A stretch of DNA of 64,000 nucleotides from Streptomyces sp. NBC_00377 (GTDB taxonomy: Bacteria > Actinomycetota > Actinomycetes > Streptomycetales > Streptomycetaceae), in the NCBI RefSeq assembly GCF_036075115.1, contig NZ_CP107958.1, forward strand, positions 496,001 through 560,000, read 5' to 3'. The notes under the pieces are model-generated. The model saw nothing but the letters and a program-made list of their open reading frames with translations, did not search any database and had not been told where the DNA came from. The translations under genes were made by a program, and so were the position numbers. Every line of letters starts with the position of its first letter. The first letter of the stretch is position 1. Below, one piece after another: positions 25,793-33,215 of the stretch.

Positions 25793-26821
25793 CTACGTGG
25801 ACGCCGGCCGCCCGGCAGAGGCAACATGCCCGGCCGGCCCCACAGGCCCGGCGGGGTCGGCAAGGCCTGCGGGGCCGGGGAGGGCGATCGGGCCGGCGAA
25901 AGCCTCGAGGTGATCGCGGGCCCACTGTCCGAAGGAGCGTGCCGGGCTGCCCGTCACCGCGCGGACCGTGTCCTGCACCCCCGCCTTGGCACCCGCACGT
26001 TGCCGCAACGCGCTCTCCAGCAGCGCCTCGACGATCGGCTGCGGGTATCGCCGGGCCCACGTGGCCCGCGCCCGTGCCGGGCTCAGTTCCACGAACCGCA
26101 GGGGCACACCCAGGAGCCGGCTCAGCTCCTCGGTCTGCTCCGCCGCGGTCAGCGCCCGAGGCCCGGTCAGGGTGTACGTACGACCGTCGTGTCCCTGCTC
26201 CGTCAGCACCCGCACCGCGACCTCCGCGATGTCACGGGGGTCCACGCAGGCGTTGGGCGAGGTCCCGTACAGTGCACGCACCGTGCGTTCGTCACGCACC
26301 GACTCCGCCCAGGCCAGAGAGTTGGACATGAACGCACGCGGACGCAGCAGGGTCCACCGCAGACCGCAGCCGCGCACGCACTCCTCGGCCGCCCGCTGCC
26401 AGCGAGTGATCACGTCTCCGGCCCCGGGATCCGACACCGCCGCCGCGGACAGTTTCACCAGACGCCGCACACCCGCCCGCCGCGCGGCCGCCACGAACGC
26501 CGCATCATCGCCCCCACCCGGCCGCGCCGTGACCAAGAACGCCGTCTCCACCCCCGCCAACGCCCGGTCCAGCGACAGCGGATCCTCGTAGTCCCCCGCC
26601 ACCGTCTCAGCGCCCGACGGTGCTTGCGACACCCTCGATGGATCCCTCGACATGATCCGCAACGGCCGCCCCGCAGGAAACGTCCGCAGCACTTCCCGCC
26701 CCACCGTCCCCGTCGCGCCCGTCACCAGGACCAAGCCGCCACCCGAGCCGTCCGGCACACCGTCGTCCCCACCGCGCACCTCGCGGCCCTCGTCGCCCAC
26801 ACCGTCTCCCACGTCCCGCAC
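25793..26821 (-). CDS. NmrA/NAD(P)-binding atypical SDR oxidoreductase
   Basis: A 342-residue protein with an N-terminal Rossmann motif VLVTGATGTVG (residues about 31-41), the NmrA-type core DYEDPLSLDRALAGVETAFLVT, VKLSAAAV and WTLLRPRAFMSN, and an all-helical C-terminal part. The GTG at 26821 has GGGAG upstream; later GTGs at residues 16 and 22 would give a more usual short N-terminus. The C-terminus is an unusual run of Gly/Pro/Ala (GPAGLADPAGPVGPAGHVA). Lying between the AfsA and ScbR homologues, it could reduce a butenolide or butanolide intermediate, as reductases near other AfsA genes do; this is inference. Confidence 0.82.
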   Translation of the reverse strand: MRDVGDGVGDEGREVRGGDDGVPDGSGGGLVLVTGATGTVGREVLRTFPAGRPLRIMSRDPSRVSQAPSGAETVAGDYEDPLSLDRALAGVETAFLVTARPGGGDDAAFVAAARRAGVRRLVKLSAAAVSDPGAGDVITRWQRAAEECVRGCGLRWTLLRPRAFMSNSLAWAESVRDERTVRALYGTSPNACVDPRDIAEVAVRVLTEQGHDGRTYTLTGPRALTAAEQTEELSRLLGVPLRFVELSPARARATWARRYPQPIVEALLESALRQRAGAKAGVQDTVRAVTGSPARSFGQWARDHLEAFAGPIALPGPAGLADPAGPVGPAGHVASAGRPAST

Positions 26822-26913
26822 ACCCTGCTCCCTTCCCCGCCGGACCGCGGCCGTTCCCGCGGTTCACGGCACCCGCCACATCCAGGGGTGCCGCACACAA
26901 CACCCCCCTGTAA

Positions 26914-26935
26914 TGTACGAACTGGACGGTTTTTT
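26914..26935. promoter_or_regulatory. ARE-like site upstream of the ScbR-like gene
   Basis: TGTACGAACTGGACGGTTTT has the AACTGGACGGTT core of gamma-butyrolactone receptor sites and lies about 40-60 bp upstream of the receptor start, in the region shared with the divergent NmrA-type gene. Autoregulation is the usual arrangement in this family. It shares GGACGGTT exactly with the site at 29660. Confidence 0.65.
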
Positions 26936-26975
26936 ATTGGGTCCTTGGGCTCAACGAACGCAAGGAGACCCAGCA

Positions 26976-27629
26976 TTGGTGAAGCAGGACCGGGCGATCC
27001 GCACCCGGCAGACGATTCTGACGGCCGCGGCCAAGGTCTTCGAGGAGCGCGGCTACCAGGCTGCCACCATCAGCGAGATCCTCACCACTGCCGGAGTGAC
27101 CAAAGGCGCCCTGTACTTCCACTTCCCCTCCAAGGAAGACCTCGCGGACGGTGTGATCCACGAGCAGGACCAGGACCTGCCCGTCCCTTCGCGCGCCTGC
27201 AAGGTCCAGCAACTCGTCGACACCGTCGTCCTGCACGCCTACCGTCTGCGCACGGATCCCCTGGTGCGCGCGGGCGTCCGCCTCGCGCTCGACCAGCAGG
27301 CTCAGGGCCTGGACCGCAGCGGCCCCTTCCTGCGCTGGAGCGACGTCGGCACCACCCTGCTCCGGCAGGCACAGGCGCAGGGCGAACTCATGCCCCACAT
27401 CGAGCCGGGCGAGACCGCCGACGTCCTCGTCGGAGCGTTCGCCGGCGTCCAGGCGATGTCGCAGGCCGTATCCAACTACCAGGACCTTCCGCGCCGCGTC
27501 AGCGCTCTCCTGCGTCACATCCTGCCCAGTGTCGTCGTCCCCTCCGTCCTCGCCGCGGTCGACATCACCGAATCCAGGGGAGCCCACGTGCACAGCGAAC
27601 TCCGCGGCGCCCTCACGCCCCACGCCTGA
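26976..27629 (+). CDS. ScbR/ArpA-type gamma-butyrolactone receptor (TetR family)
   Basis: A 217-residue TetR-family repressor strikingly like ScbR: KQDRAIRTRQTIL, AAAKVFEERGYQAATISEIL, AGVTKGALYFHFPSKEDLA, then AGVRLALDQQAQGLDRSGPF, LVGAFAGVQAMSQAVSNYQDL and LLRHILPSVVVPSVLAAVDI. Such receptors bind gamma-butyrolactones and release ARE sites, derepressing antibiotic and signal genes. The TTG at 26976 (8 nt after AAGGAG) is preferred; the adjacent GTG at 26979 is also possible. Three ARE-like sequences flank this and nearby genes. The presence of the key ligand Trp was not verified. Confidence 0.95.
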   Translation: MVKQDRAIRTRQTILTAAAKVFEERGYQAATISEILTTAGVTKGALYFHFPSKEDLADGVIHEQDQDLPVPSRACKVQQLVDTVVLHAYRLRTDPLVRAGVRLALDQQAQGLDRSGPFLRWSDVGTTLLRQAQAQGELMPHIEPGETADVLVGAFAGVQAMSQAVSNYQDLPRRVSALLRHILPSVVVPSVLAAVDITESRGAHVHSELRGALTPHA

Positions 27630-27773
27630 GCCGTGTCCGGGGGATCCTTCCCGGCTCCTGACAGGTCAGTGATTGGCGCGCCTCGGGGGTCGCGGCGGGG
27701 TAGCGGTCGCGTCGCCTGACGGGGCGGCCGTGATGGTGCCGCGTGACAGCAACTCCGACGAAGGCGGCATGAC

Positions 27774-27878
27774 ATGCCCTATGGCTACATCGGCTCGATG
27801 AAGACCCAGCCCGGCAAGCGCGACGACGTGGTGGCGATCCTGCTCTCCGGAGCCGACAGTCTCCGCGAGCTTGGCTGA
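27774..27878 (+). pseudogene. Truncated antibiotic-biosynthesis monooxygenase (ABM) domain
   Basis: MPYGYIGSMKTQPGKRDDVV, followed by AILLSGADSLRELG-stop, is the first third of an ABM/YgiN-type dimeric alpha-beta barrel protein, normally about 95-105 residues. The stop codon comes just where the second strand (usually CDLYVV) should begin. The following bases belong to the convergent hydroxylase gene, so the rest was deleted. No classical ribosome site stands directly before the ATG. Confidence 0.6.
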
Positions 27879-27883
27879 AGAAG

Positions 27884-29596
27884 CTACGCGGTGGGCCTGG
27901 CCGCCGACGACCCGGCGGCGACCACCGCACCCCGCGTGGTCTCCGTCTCCCGCGTGGTCTCCGTCTCCCGCGTGGTCTCCGTCTCCTGCGTGCTCTCAGG
28001 GTTCTGCGTGCCCTCACCGAAACAGTCACGCAGGGCGTCGGCCAGCCGGCCGCCTCCCGCCGCCCAGCCGGCGTAGCCGTCCGGGCGTACCAGCAGGGCC
28101 TCGCTGTCCAGCTTCGGCACCGGCTCGGCCCGTATCACCCGCACAAGGTCCGACCACGGCTGCGCCCGCACCGCATAGCGGGTGCCCCGCTCCCCGAACA
28201 GCAGCAGCAGTGGCCAGCCCTGCCCCAGCAGAGTGATCACATCGGTACGGCCCTCCGCAGTCTCCAGCACCGTGTTGGGCACGAAGCGCCCCTCCCAAGG
28301 GGAGGATTCCGGCCCCCGCGCGGGAAGCACCGTGTCCTGGCCACTGATCATCGACGCCAGCACCGAACGCTCCGCACCGCCCTGCGCCAAGAGCTCACCG
28401 AAGACCGCACGAAGCGGATCGAGTCCCTGCTCCGGCCGCATGAGGGCCAGTTGCGCCCGGGTGTGGTCGATGACCCTGTGCCCGGCAGGACGCCGCTCCC
28501 GCCCATAGCCGTCCAGCAGCCCCTCCCCCGCCCTGTCCCGCAGCGTCAACGCCAGCCTCCACCCCAACGACAGCGCGTCCAGCAATCCCGTACTCAGGCC
28601 CTGACCGCCGATCGGGAAGTGCACATGCGCCGCGTCGCCCGCCAGCAACACCCGGCCGTTGCGATACGAATCGGCCAGCCGCGAGAAATCACTGAACCTG
28701 CTCAGCCACCGCCCCCCGCCCAGCACGATCTCCCGCCCCAGGATCCGCGACACCTCTTCGGTCAACTCCCCCACGGTCACCGGAACATCACGCGCTTCAT
28801 GGGCGCCCGAACAGTCCAACGTCCGCAACCGCGTGACACCGTCCCCCACGTCCCGGGCCAAGATCCATCCCCGCTCCGTACGATGCCAGCCCGGCGGAAC
28901 CGCCTCCCCGCCCTCGACGCGCACATCGCCCGCCAGGGCCGACACCGTCGCCGGCCACACCCGCGAACCGAAACCCGCCAGCTCGCGCACCGCGCTGCGC
29001 GCACCGTCCGCCCCCACCACGAAGCCCGCTTCCCACCTCACGACACCCTGCGGGCCCTCCGCCTCCACCCGCACCCCGCGCTGCCCCTCGAGCACCCCCA
29101 CCACGCGGTGCCCGCGCACCACACGCACCCCCACACCGCGGGCCCGCTTCTCCAGACACCGTTCGACATCAGCCTGCACGCACTTCACCACGGCCGCCGG
29201 CTCCCCCTCGGGCGCCGGGACCACCAGTCCCGGCAACCCCCCGAAATGGAACGGAGCTCCTTCCTCCGTCCGCTCCACCCCCCACACCGCGCCCTCACCG
29301 GCCAGCGCATCCAGATACCCCCGGCGCGCCAGGCACTGCACCGTCCGCGCATGCAAGGTCGTCGCCCTCGGCCGCCCCGAGACCCCGCCCCTCATCTCCA
29401 CGACCACCACGTCGACGCCGAACCCCGCCAGCTCGCACGCCAGCAGCAACCCCACCGCACCCGCGCCCACCACCACGACGCCGACCCGCTCGCCGGCCAC
29501 CTCGCTCGCGTTCCTGGCAGTCCCGCCCCCGGCCACCCCCTCCTGGCCCCCGGTCCCCACCGCGCCCCGGGTTTCCCCGTCCTCGACCCGCACCAT
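27884..29596 (-). CDS. FAD-dependent aromatic-ring hydroxylase
   Basis: A 570-residue class A flavoprotein monooxygenase like those that hydroxylate polyketides (PgaE/RdmE type). The FAD dinucleotide motif VVVVGAGAVGLLLACELAG is near residue 20, the DG motif FVVGADGARSAVRELAG near 185, and the ribityl-binding GRVLLAGDAAHVHFPIGGQG near 310. A C-terminal thioredoxin-like region follows. The last residues are a repeat-rich tail (TRETETTRETETTRETE) coded by 18-bp repeats. The ATG at 29596 is preferred; an upstream TTG at 29653 is possible. An ARE-like palindrome 64-87 bp upstream places it under the butyrolactone system. Confidence 0.9.
   Translation of the reverse strand: MVRVEDGETRGAVGTGGQEGVAGGGTARNASEVAGERVGVVVVGAGAVGLLLACELAGFGVDVVVVEMRGGVSGRPRATTLHARTVQCLARRGYLDALAGEGAVWGVERTEEGAPFHFGGLPGLVVPAPEGEPAAVVKCVQADVERCLEKRARGVGVRVVRGHRVVGVLEGQRGVRVEAEGPQGVVRWEAGFVVGADGARSAVRELAGFGSRVWPATVSALAGDVRVEGGEAVPPGWHRTERGWILARDVGDGVTRLRTLDCSGAHEARDVPVTVGELTEEVSRILGREIVLGGGRWLSRFSDFSRLADSYRNGRVLLAGDAAHVHFPIGGQGLSTGLLDALSLGWRLALTLRDRAGEGLLDGYGRERRPAGHRVIDHTRAQLALMRPEQGLDPLRAVFGELLAQGGAERSVLASMISGQDTVLPARGPESSPWEGRFVPNTVLETAEGRTDVITLLGQGWPLLLLFGERGTRYAVRAQPWSDLVRVIRAEPVPKLDSEALLVRPDGYAGWAAGGGRLADALRDCFGEGTQNPESTQETETTRETETTRETETTRGAVVAAGSSAARPTA
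27933..27986. repeat. Three 18-bp tandem repeats in the hydroxylase 3' end
   Basis: Three exact copies of CGCGTGGTCTCCGTCTCC encode the repeated ETETTR tail at the C-terminus of the FAD hydroxylase. A degenerate fourth copy follows. Copy number may vary among strains. Confidence 0.85.
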
Positions 29597-29659
29597 CCCC
29601 CGAACCCCCCTCAGCACAGGCCCGGAACCGGGCCGCACCACCTGCCGAAACAACCCGAA

Positions 29660-29683
29660 AATATACCGGGCGGACGGTTCCTC
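29660..29683. promoter_or_regulatory. ARE-like site upstream of the FAD hydroxylase
   Basis: ATATACCGGGCGGACGGTTC is an ARE-like degenerate palindrome with TACC/GGTT half-sites, located 64-87 bp upstream of the hydroxylase start on the minus strand. It shares GGACGGTT with the site upstream of the receptor gene. Confidence 0.55.
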
Positions 29684-29817
29684 ACAACGGGTCAGGCACC
29701 CGACCCACAGCCCCCGGCCGGGCGAAGGCAGGGCCGTGAACTCCTCCTCCGGCCCGCCGTCGAAGCCGCGTGCCGTCGTGGCGGCGTCCGGGTGAGTACA
29801 AGATCACCGGGCGGCCC

Positions 29818-30648
29818 TCAGGGGGCGATGGGCAGCCGGCGCTTGTGGTCGGTGAGCCGGTAGCGGTGGACGATCGTCTCGAAGACGTCTTCGTCCACGG
29901 GCTTGCCTTCCAGGAAGTCGTCGATGTCGTCGTAGGTGACCCCGAGCGCGTCCTCGTCGGTCCTGCCCGGAGAGAGGGTCTCCAGGTCGGCCGTCGGGAC
30001 CTTGCGCACCAGGCCGGCCGGTGCCCCGAGCACGTCCGCGACAGCTCGTACCCGGCGTTTGGTCAGGCCGGACAGCGGGACGACGTCCGCCGCGCCGTCG
30101 CCGAACTTGGTGAAGAAGCCGGAGAGCGCTTCGGCTGCGTGATCGGTGCCGACGACCAGTCCGTTGTGCCCGCCGGCAACGGCGTACTGGGCGATCATGC
30201 GCTGCCTTGCCTTGATGTTGCCGAGCACGAAGTCCTGGTGCTGGGCGTCGCGGAAGCTCACGTCGGCTTGCAGCACGGCCTCGAGCGCGGCGTCGCTCGC
30301 GGGCTTGATGTCGACGGTCAGCACGTGATCGGGCTGGATGAAGGAGAGCGCGAGCTGGGCGTCGTGCTCGTCGGCCTGGACGCCGTAGGGCAGCCGCATC
30401 GCGTAGAACCGTGCCTCGTGTCCGGCGTCGCGGGCTCGCTCGACCGCCAGCTGGCACAGGCGGCCGGCGGTGGTGGAGTCGACGCCGCCGCTGATGCCGA
30501 GCACGAGGCAGGCCAGACCTGCGGAGGTCAGCCGCTCCGCGAGGAAGGTCACCCGGCGCTCGATCTCCGTCGCGGCCCCGAAGGTCTCGGCGACGCCGAG
30601 CTCCCGGGCGATCTCCTGCTGAAGGGTGAGGGAGTCCGGCTGGTTCAC
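29818..30648 (-). CDS. nadE: NH3-dependent NAD+ synthetase
   Basis: A 276-residue enzyme that amidates deamido-NAD. The pyrophosphate loop LVLGISGGVDSTTAGRL is near residue 50; other family motifs are RLPYGVQADEHDAQLAL, LGNIKARQRMIAQY, GLVVGTDHAAEALSGFFTKFGDGAADV and GLTKRRVRAVA, ending in KRRLPIAP. Its length matches the E. coli-type stand-alone enzyme without a glutaminase domain, so it should use ammonia. The GTG at 30648 follows AAGGAG. It is read toward the hydroxylase region and appears monocistronic. Confidence 0.95.
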   Translation of the reverse strand: MNQPDSLTLQQEIARELGVAETFGAATEIERRVTFLAERLTSAGLACLVLGISGGVDSTTAGRLCQLAVERARDAGHEARFYAMRLPYGVQADEHDAQLALSFIQPDHVLTVDIKPASDAALEAVLQADVSFRDAQHQDFVLGNIKARQRMIAQYAVAGGHNGLVVGTDHAAEALSGFFTKFGDGAADVVPLSGLTKRRVRAVADVLGAPAGLVRKVPTADLETLSPGRTDEDALGVTYDDIDDFLEGKPVDEDVFETIVHRYRLTDHKRRLPIAP

Positions 30649-30900
30649 ATCTGCTCCTTGTTCCGGTTCGCGTGGTGCCGGCGCCCCACTCCGAGTGCGG
30701 TCCGGTGGATCAGTGTCGGACAGGCTCGGTTCTCCTGCGTCGGGGCGCGCAGGAGGGGGTTCCCCGGACCGCGGTCGGCATGCGCTTCGGACGCGGGGGC
30801 TCCCGTCAGGGCGAGGCACACCCGGCTCGTCGCCGGACAGGCGAGAGCCCGGGGCCGAGCAGGTCGGCGGCCCTGCGGGGCCGCGCGGGGAGCCTCGGTG

Positions 30901-31173
30901 TCAGCGGGTGCGGCGAATGCGGATCGGGCCGCGGGCCTCTGTCGGCTCGACCGGGCGCCCACCCTGTGTGATCTCCACCTGGCGGGCCGCGACCAGCCGC
31001 CGGGCCGCGCGGCGGGCCGGTTCCATGAGCGCGCGCCAGCCGTCGTCGTCTCCTTCGTACACCGCCCGCGCCGCGTCGGAGGGGCAGATCGTGGCCGTCG
31101 GGCCGCGTCGCTCCAGCAGATCGAGGATGGCCCGCTCCAACCGCCGGTCCGTCCGCCGTTCGTCGTCCGTCAC
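30901..31173 (-). CDS. DUF3253 family small protein
   Basis: A 90-residue protein: ERAILDLLERRGPTATICPSDAARAVYEGD, then WRALMEPARRAARRLVAARQVEITQGG and PVEPTEARGPIRIRR, matching the winged-helix-like DUF3253 family of unknown function, often found beside deoxyribodipyrimidine or stress genes. The GTG at 31173 follows GGTGGA. It is upstream of nadE on the same strand with a 250-bp gap, so not clearly co-transcribed. Confidence 0.8.
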   Translation of the reverse strand: MTDDERRTDRRLERAILDLLERRGPTATICPSDAARAVYEGDDDGWRALMEPARRAARRLVAARQVEITQGGRPVEPTEARGPIRIRRTR

Positions 31174-31570
31174 TCCACCAGTGTCCCGCCGGGGACACGG
31201 AACCGGACAGTGGCCGCCCCGCCGTCCCCGTGGGAGCGTCCGCACGTCCGATGACCTTGCAGCCCTCCCGTAGCCCTCCCTCCGCTCTCCCTCAGCCCTC
31301 TCGCGGACGGGTGGAGCCACGGCTCTGCGGTTGCGTACCGGCGACTCGCCCCTCCGAGTCCGCTGAACGCAGGGGGCTCGCAGGAGGCGACCGCCCGGGA
31401 GAGCGCGGGGAGAGGCTCAGACATGCAGGGCGGGCGTGCTGCGTCGCAACTCGGCCTGTCAAGCCGCCAGTTGTGGCTGAAAACCGATGTAAATCCGGCA
31501 CAACCATCGGGATGCTCCGCTGGTCACATAAGACGGGAGTAACCAGCTCCTAAGATCACAAGGGGGAAAT
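31174..31570. other. Gene-free promoter region between DUF3253 and SapA-like genes
   Basis: No coding region is supported. The right half becomes relatively AT-rich (31480-31560), as expected for the promoter of the strongly expressed secreted protein gene at 31571. No operator was identified. Confidence 0.4.
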
Positions 31571-32020
31571 ATGCGCTTCATTCACTCCATGCTGGGCGTC
31601 ACCGCCCTGGCAGCCCTGTCGCTGGGAGCCGCCACCGCTCTGGCGGCACCCGCCTCCGCCGCACCCAACACCACACCGCAGAAGGTCTGCGGTAGCAGCT
31701 ACAAGACGGTGAACTCGGCACCCGTCGGCTCGCTGGGCACCATCTACCTGACGTACAACTCCGCCAACGGCAAGAACTGCGTCACGACCATCCGCAGCAC
31801 CCCCGGCGCCGCGAAGGAAATGTCCGCCTGGATCTACATCCCGGCCACCGACGCGAACGACTCGGACTACGGGCAGTACACGTCGTACGCGGGCCCGACG
31901 TACGTCAACGGCAAGAACCAGTGCGTCGACTGGGGCGGCCAGATCGGCAACGTCTACGTGCAGGTGTCCGGCTCCAACTGCGGCTCCCTGAGGGAGCACC
32001 GGGTCACCTACACCCGCTGA
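31571..32020 (+). CDS. SapA-like secreted spore-associated protein
   Basis: A 149-residue exported protein: signal peptide at residues 1-31 (MRFIHSMLGVTALAALSLG...ASA), then a small beta-rich mature domain with CGSSYKTVNSAPVGSLGTIY, NGKNCVTTIRSTPG, YTSYAGPTYV and QVSGSNCGS, closely resembling streptomycete spore-associated protein A. Four Cys residues in the mature part suggest two disulfides. The ribosome site GGGGGAAAT precedes the ATG. Likely surface- or spore-located; molecular role unknown in the family. Confidence 0.8.
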   Translation: MRFIHSMLGVTALAALSLGAATALAAPASAAPNTTPQKVCGSSYKTVNSAPVGSLGTIYLTYNSANGKNCVTTIRSTPGAAKEMSAWIYIPATDANDSDYGQYTSYAGPTYVNGKNQCVDWGGQIGNVYVQVSGSNCGSLREHRVTYTR

Positions 32021-32243
32021 CCCGTCCCTCCTGCCCGGCCGCCACGTACAGCGTGACGCCGGCTCCCGTCTCGCGACAGCCGGGTACACCCGCTGACGGT
32101 CGACGGACCGGCGCCGCACCGAAGGCCGGACGGGCGGCAATGGCGCTCGGCTCGCCCTGGTGGAACTTTCACGGTTCCACCGGGGCGACACGCATGTCAC
32201 GCGCACGGTGACGCCGCGGGACCGGTCACATGATTCCCCAGGA

Positions 32244-32292
32244 GCAACCCTTGAGTTGCGTCTCGGTTCCCTATGTGCAACTCTGGAGTTGC
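32244..32292 (+). promoter_or_regulatory. Two copies of a 16-bp palindrome, operator of the SRPBCC-ArsR operon
   Basis: GCAACTCTGGAGTTGC (32277-32292) is a perfect palindrome outside its central TG; GCAACCCTTGAGTTGC (32244-32259) is a near copy. Their centres are 33 bp apart, about three helical turns. They lie 30-78 bp upstream of the SRPBCC start and overlap plausible promoter boxes (TTGAGT near 32251 and TATGTG near 32272). This is the expected target of the downstream ArsR protein. Confidence 0.7.
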
Positions 32293-32321
32293 ATCCGCTG
32301 GTGACGACGAAGGAGTTCCTG

Positions 32322-32768
32322 ATGAGCGACGACCGAATCGAACGCGAAACCCTGATCGCGGCACCCCTGGAGCGGGTCTGGTCGCTGGTGGCGCAGCCCG
32401 GATTCTGGGTGGCCGACAAAGCGAGCCTGCCCGGCACCGTGGCCAAGGAGGGCGAGTCGATGGTGGCGAGGAACGCCGAGCACGGCGACTTCCCGGTACG
32501 CGTGGAGAAGGTCGAGCCTCCGACGTACCTGTCGTACCGCTGGACCAGCGCGTTCCCCGGCGAGGAACTGAGCGAGAGCAACAGCACGCTCGTGGAGTTC
32601 ACGCTGACCCAGGAGGGCGACCGGACGCGGCTCCGCGTCGTCGAGAGCGGGTTCGCGGCGCTGGCCGGGTCCGAGGAGCTGCGCAGTCAGAACCTCAAGG
32701 ATCACAGCGAAGGCTGGCCCCTGGAGCTCGGCGCGCTCAAGACCCGCGCCGAGCAGCCCGTCGCGTGA
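32322..32768 (+). CDS. SRPBCC/AHSA1 domain protein
   Basis: A 148-residue cavity-forming protein: IERETLIAAPLERVWSLVAQPGFWVAD, then VARNAEHGDFPVRVEKVEPPTYLSYRW, LVEFTLTQEGDRTRLRVVESGFAAL and the C-terminal helix NLKDHSEGWPLELGALK. Family members bind hydrophobic ligands or act with regulators. ATG at 32322 with AGGAG upstream. Its stop overlaps the GTG start of the ArsR gene (GTGA). The pair is the split counterpart of the fused ArsR-SRPBCC protein at 9179. Confidence 0.9.
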   Translation: MSDDRIERETLIAAPLERVWSLVAQPGFWVADKASLPGTVAKEGESMVARNAEHGDFPVRVEKVEPPTYLSYRWTSAFPGEELSESNSTLVEFTLTQEGDRTRLRVVESGFAALAGSEELRSQNLKDHSEGWPLELGALKTRAEQPVA

Positions 32769-33133
32769 CGGAGGAGCGTCCCGGCGGCGCCGAGACCGTC
32801 GACGGTGTCCTCGGTGCGCTGGCCGACCCGACGCGACGCCGGCTGCTCGATCTGCTCGCCGAACAGGGTGAGGCCACCGCCACGACGCTGGCCGAGGGCC
32901 TTCCCGTCTCGCGGCAGGCGGTGGTCAAGCACCTCGCCGTCCTGGACGCCGCGGGGCTGGTTTCCGGCGGCCGGGTCGGGCGCGAGGTTCGCTACGCGGT
33001 GCGGCCCGCGGCACTGGACAGGACCGCGCGGTGGATGGCCTCGCTCGCGGCCGACTGGGACCACCGGCTGGCGAACATCAAACGCGTCGCCGAGGCGGCG
33101 GAGCGGGACGCGCATCCGCCGCAGCCCGACTGA
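32765..33133 (+). CDS. ArsR-family winged-helix repressor
   Basis: A 122-residue dimeric repressor: LADPTRRRLLDLLAEQG, TTLAEGLPVSRQAVVKHLAVLDAAGLV (HTH) and GREVRYAVRP (wing). No Cys metal site is seen, so it is not a metal sensor in the ArsR sense. It is translationally coupled to the SRPBCC gene and most likely represses the operon via the duplicated palindrome at 32244-32292. The C-terminal helix WMASLAADWDHRLANIKR may be the dimer or partner interface. Confidence 0.9.
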   Translation: MTEERPGGAETVDGVLGALADPTRRRLLDLLAEQGEATATTLAEGLPVSRQAVVKHLAVLDAAGLVSGGRVGREVRYAVRPAALDRTARWMASLAADWDHRLANIKRVAEAAERDAHPPQPD

Positions 33134-33215
33134 AGCGAAGTGCGCCATGGCCACGGGCGGGACTCCAACCGGTTTTCGGACAGGTGAGGGGACCCGGCGT
33201 GACCCGGCGTCGCCG

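Noticed and set aside
27933..27986. CRISPR-like short tandem repeats
   Set aside because: Direct in-frame 18-bp coding repeats with no spacers and no cas genes. The same applies to the repeats at 39603-39833 and 51480-51569.
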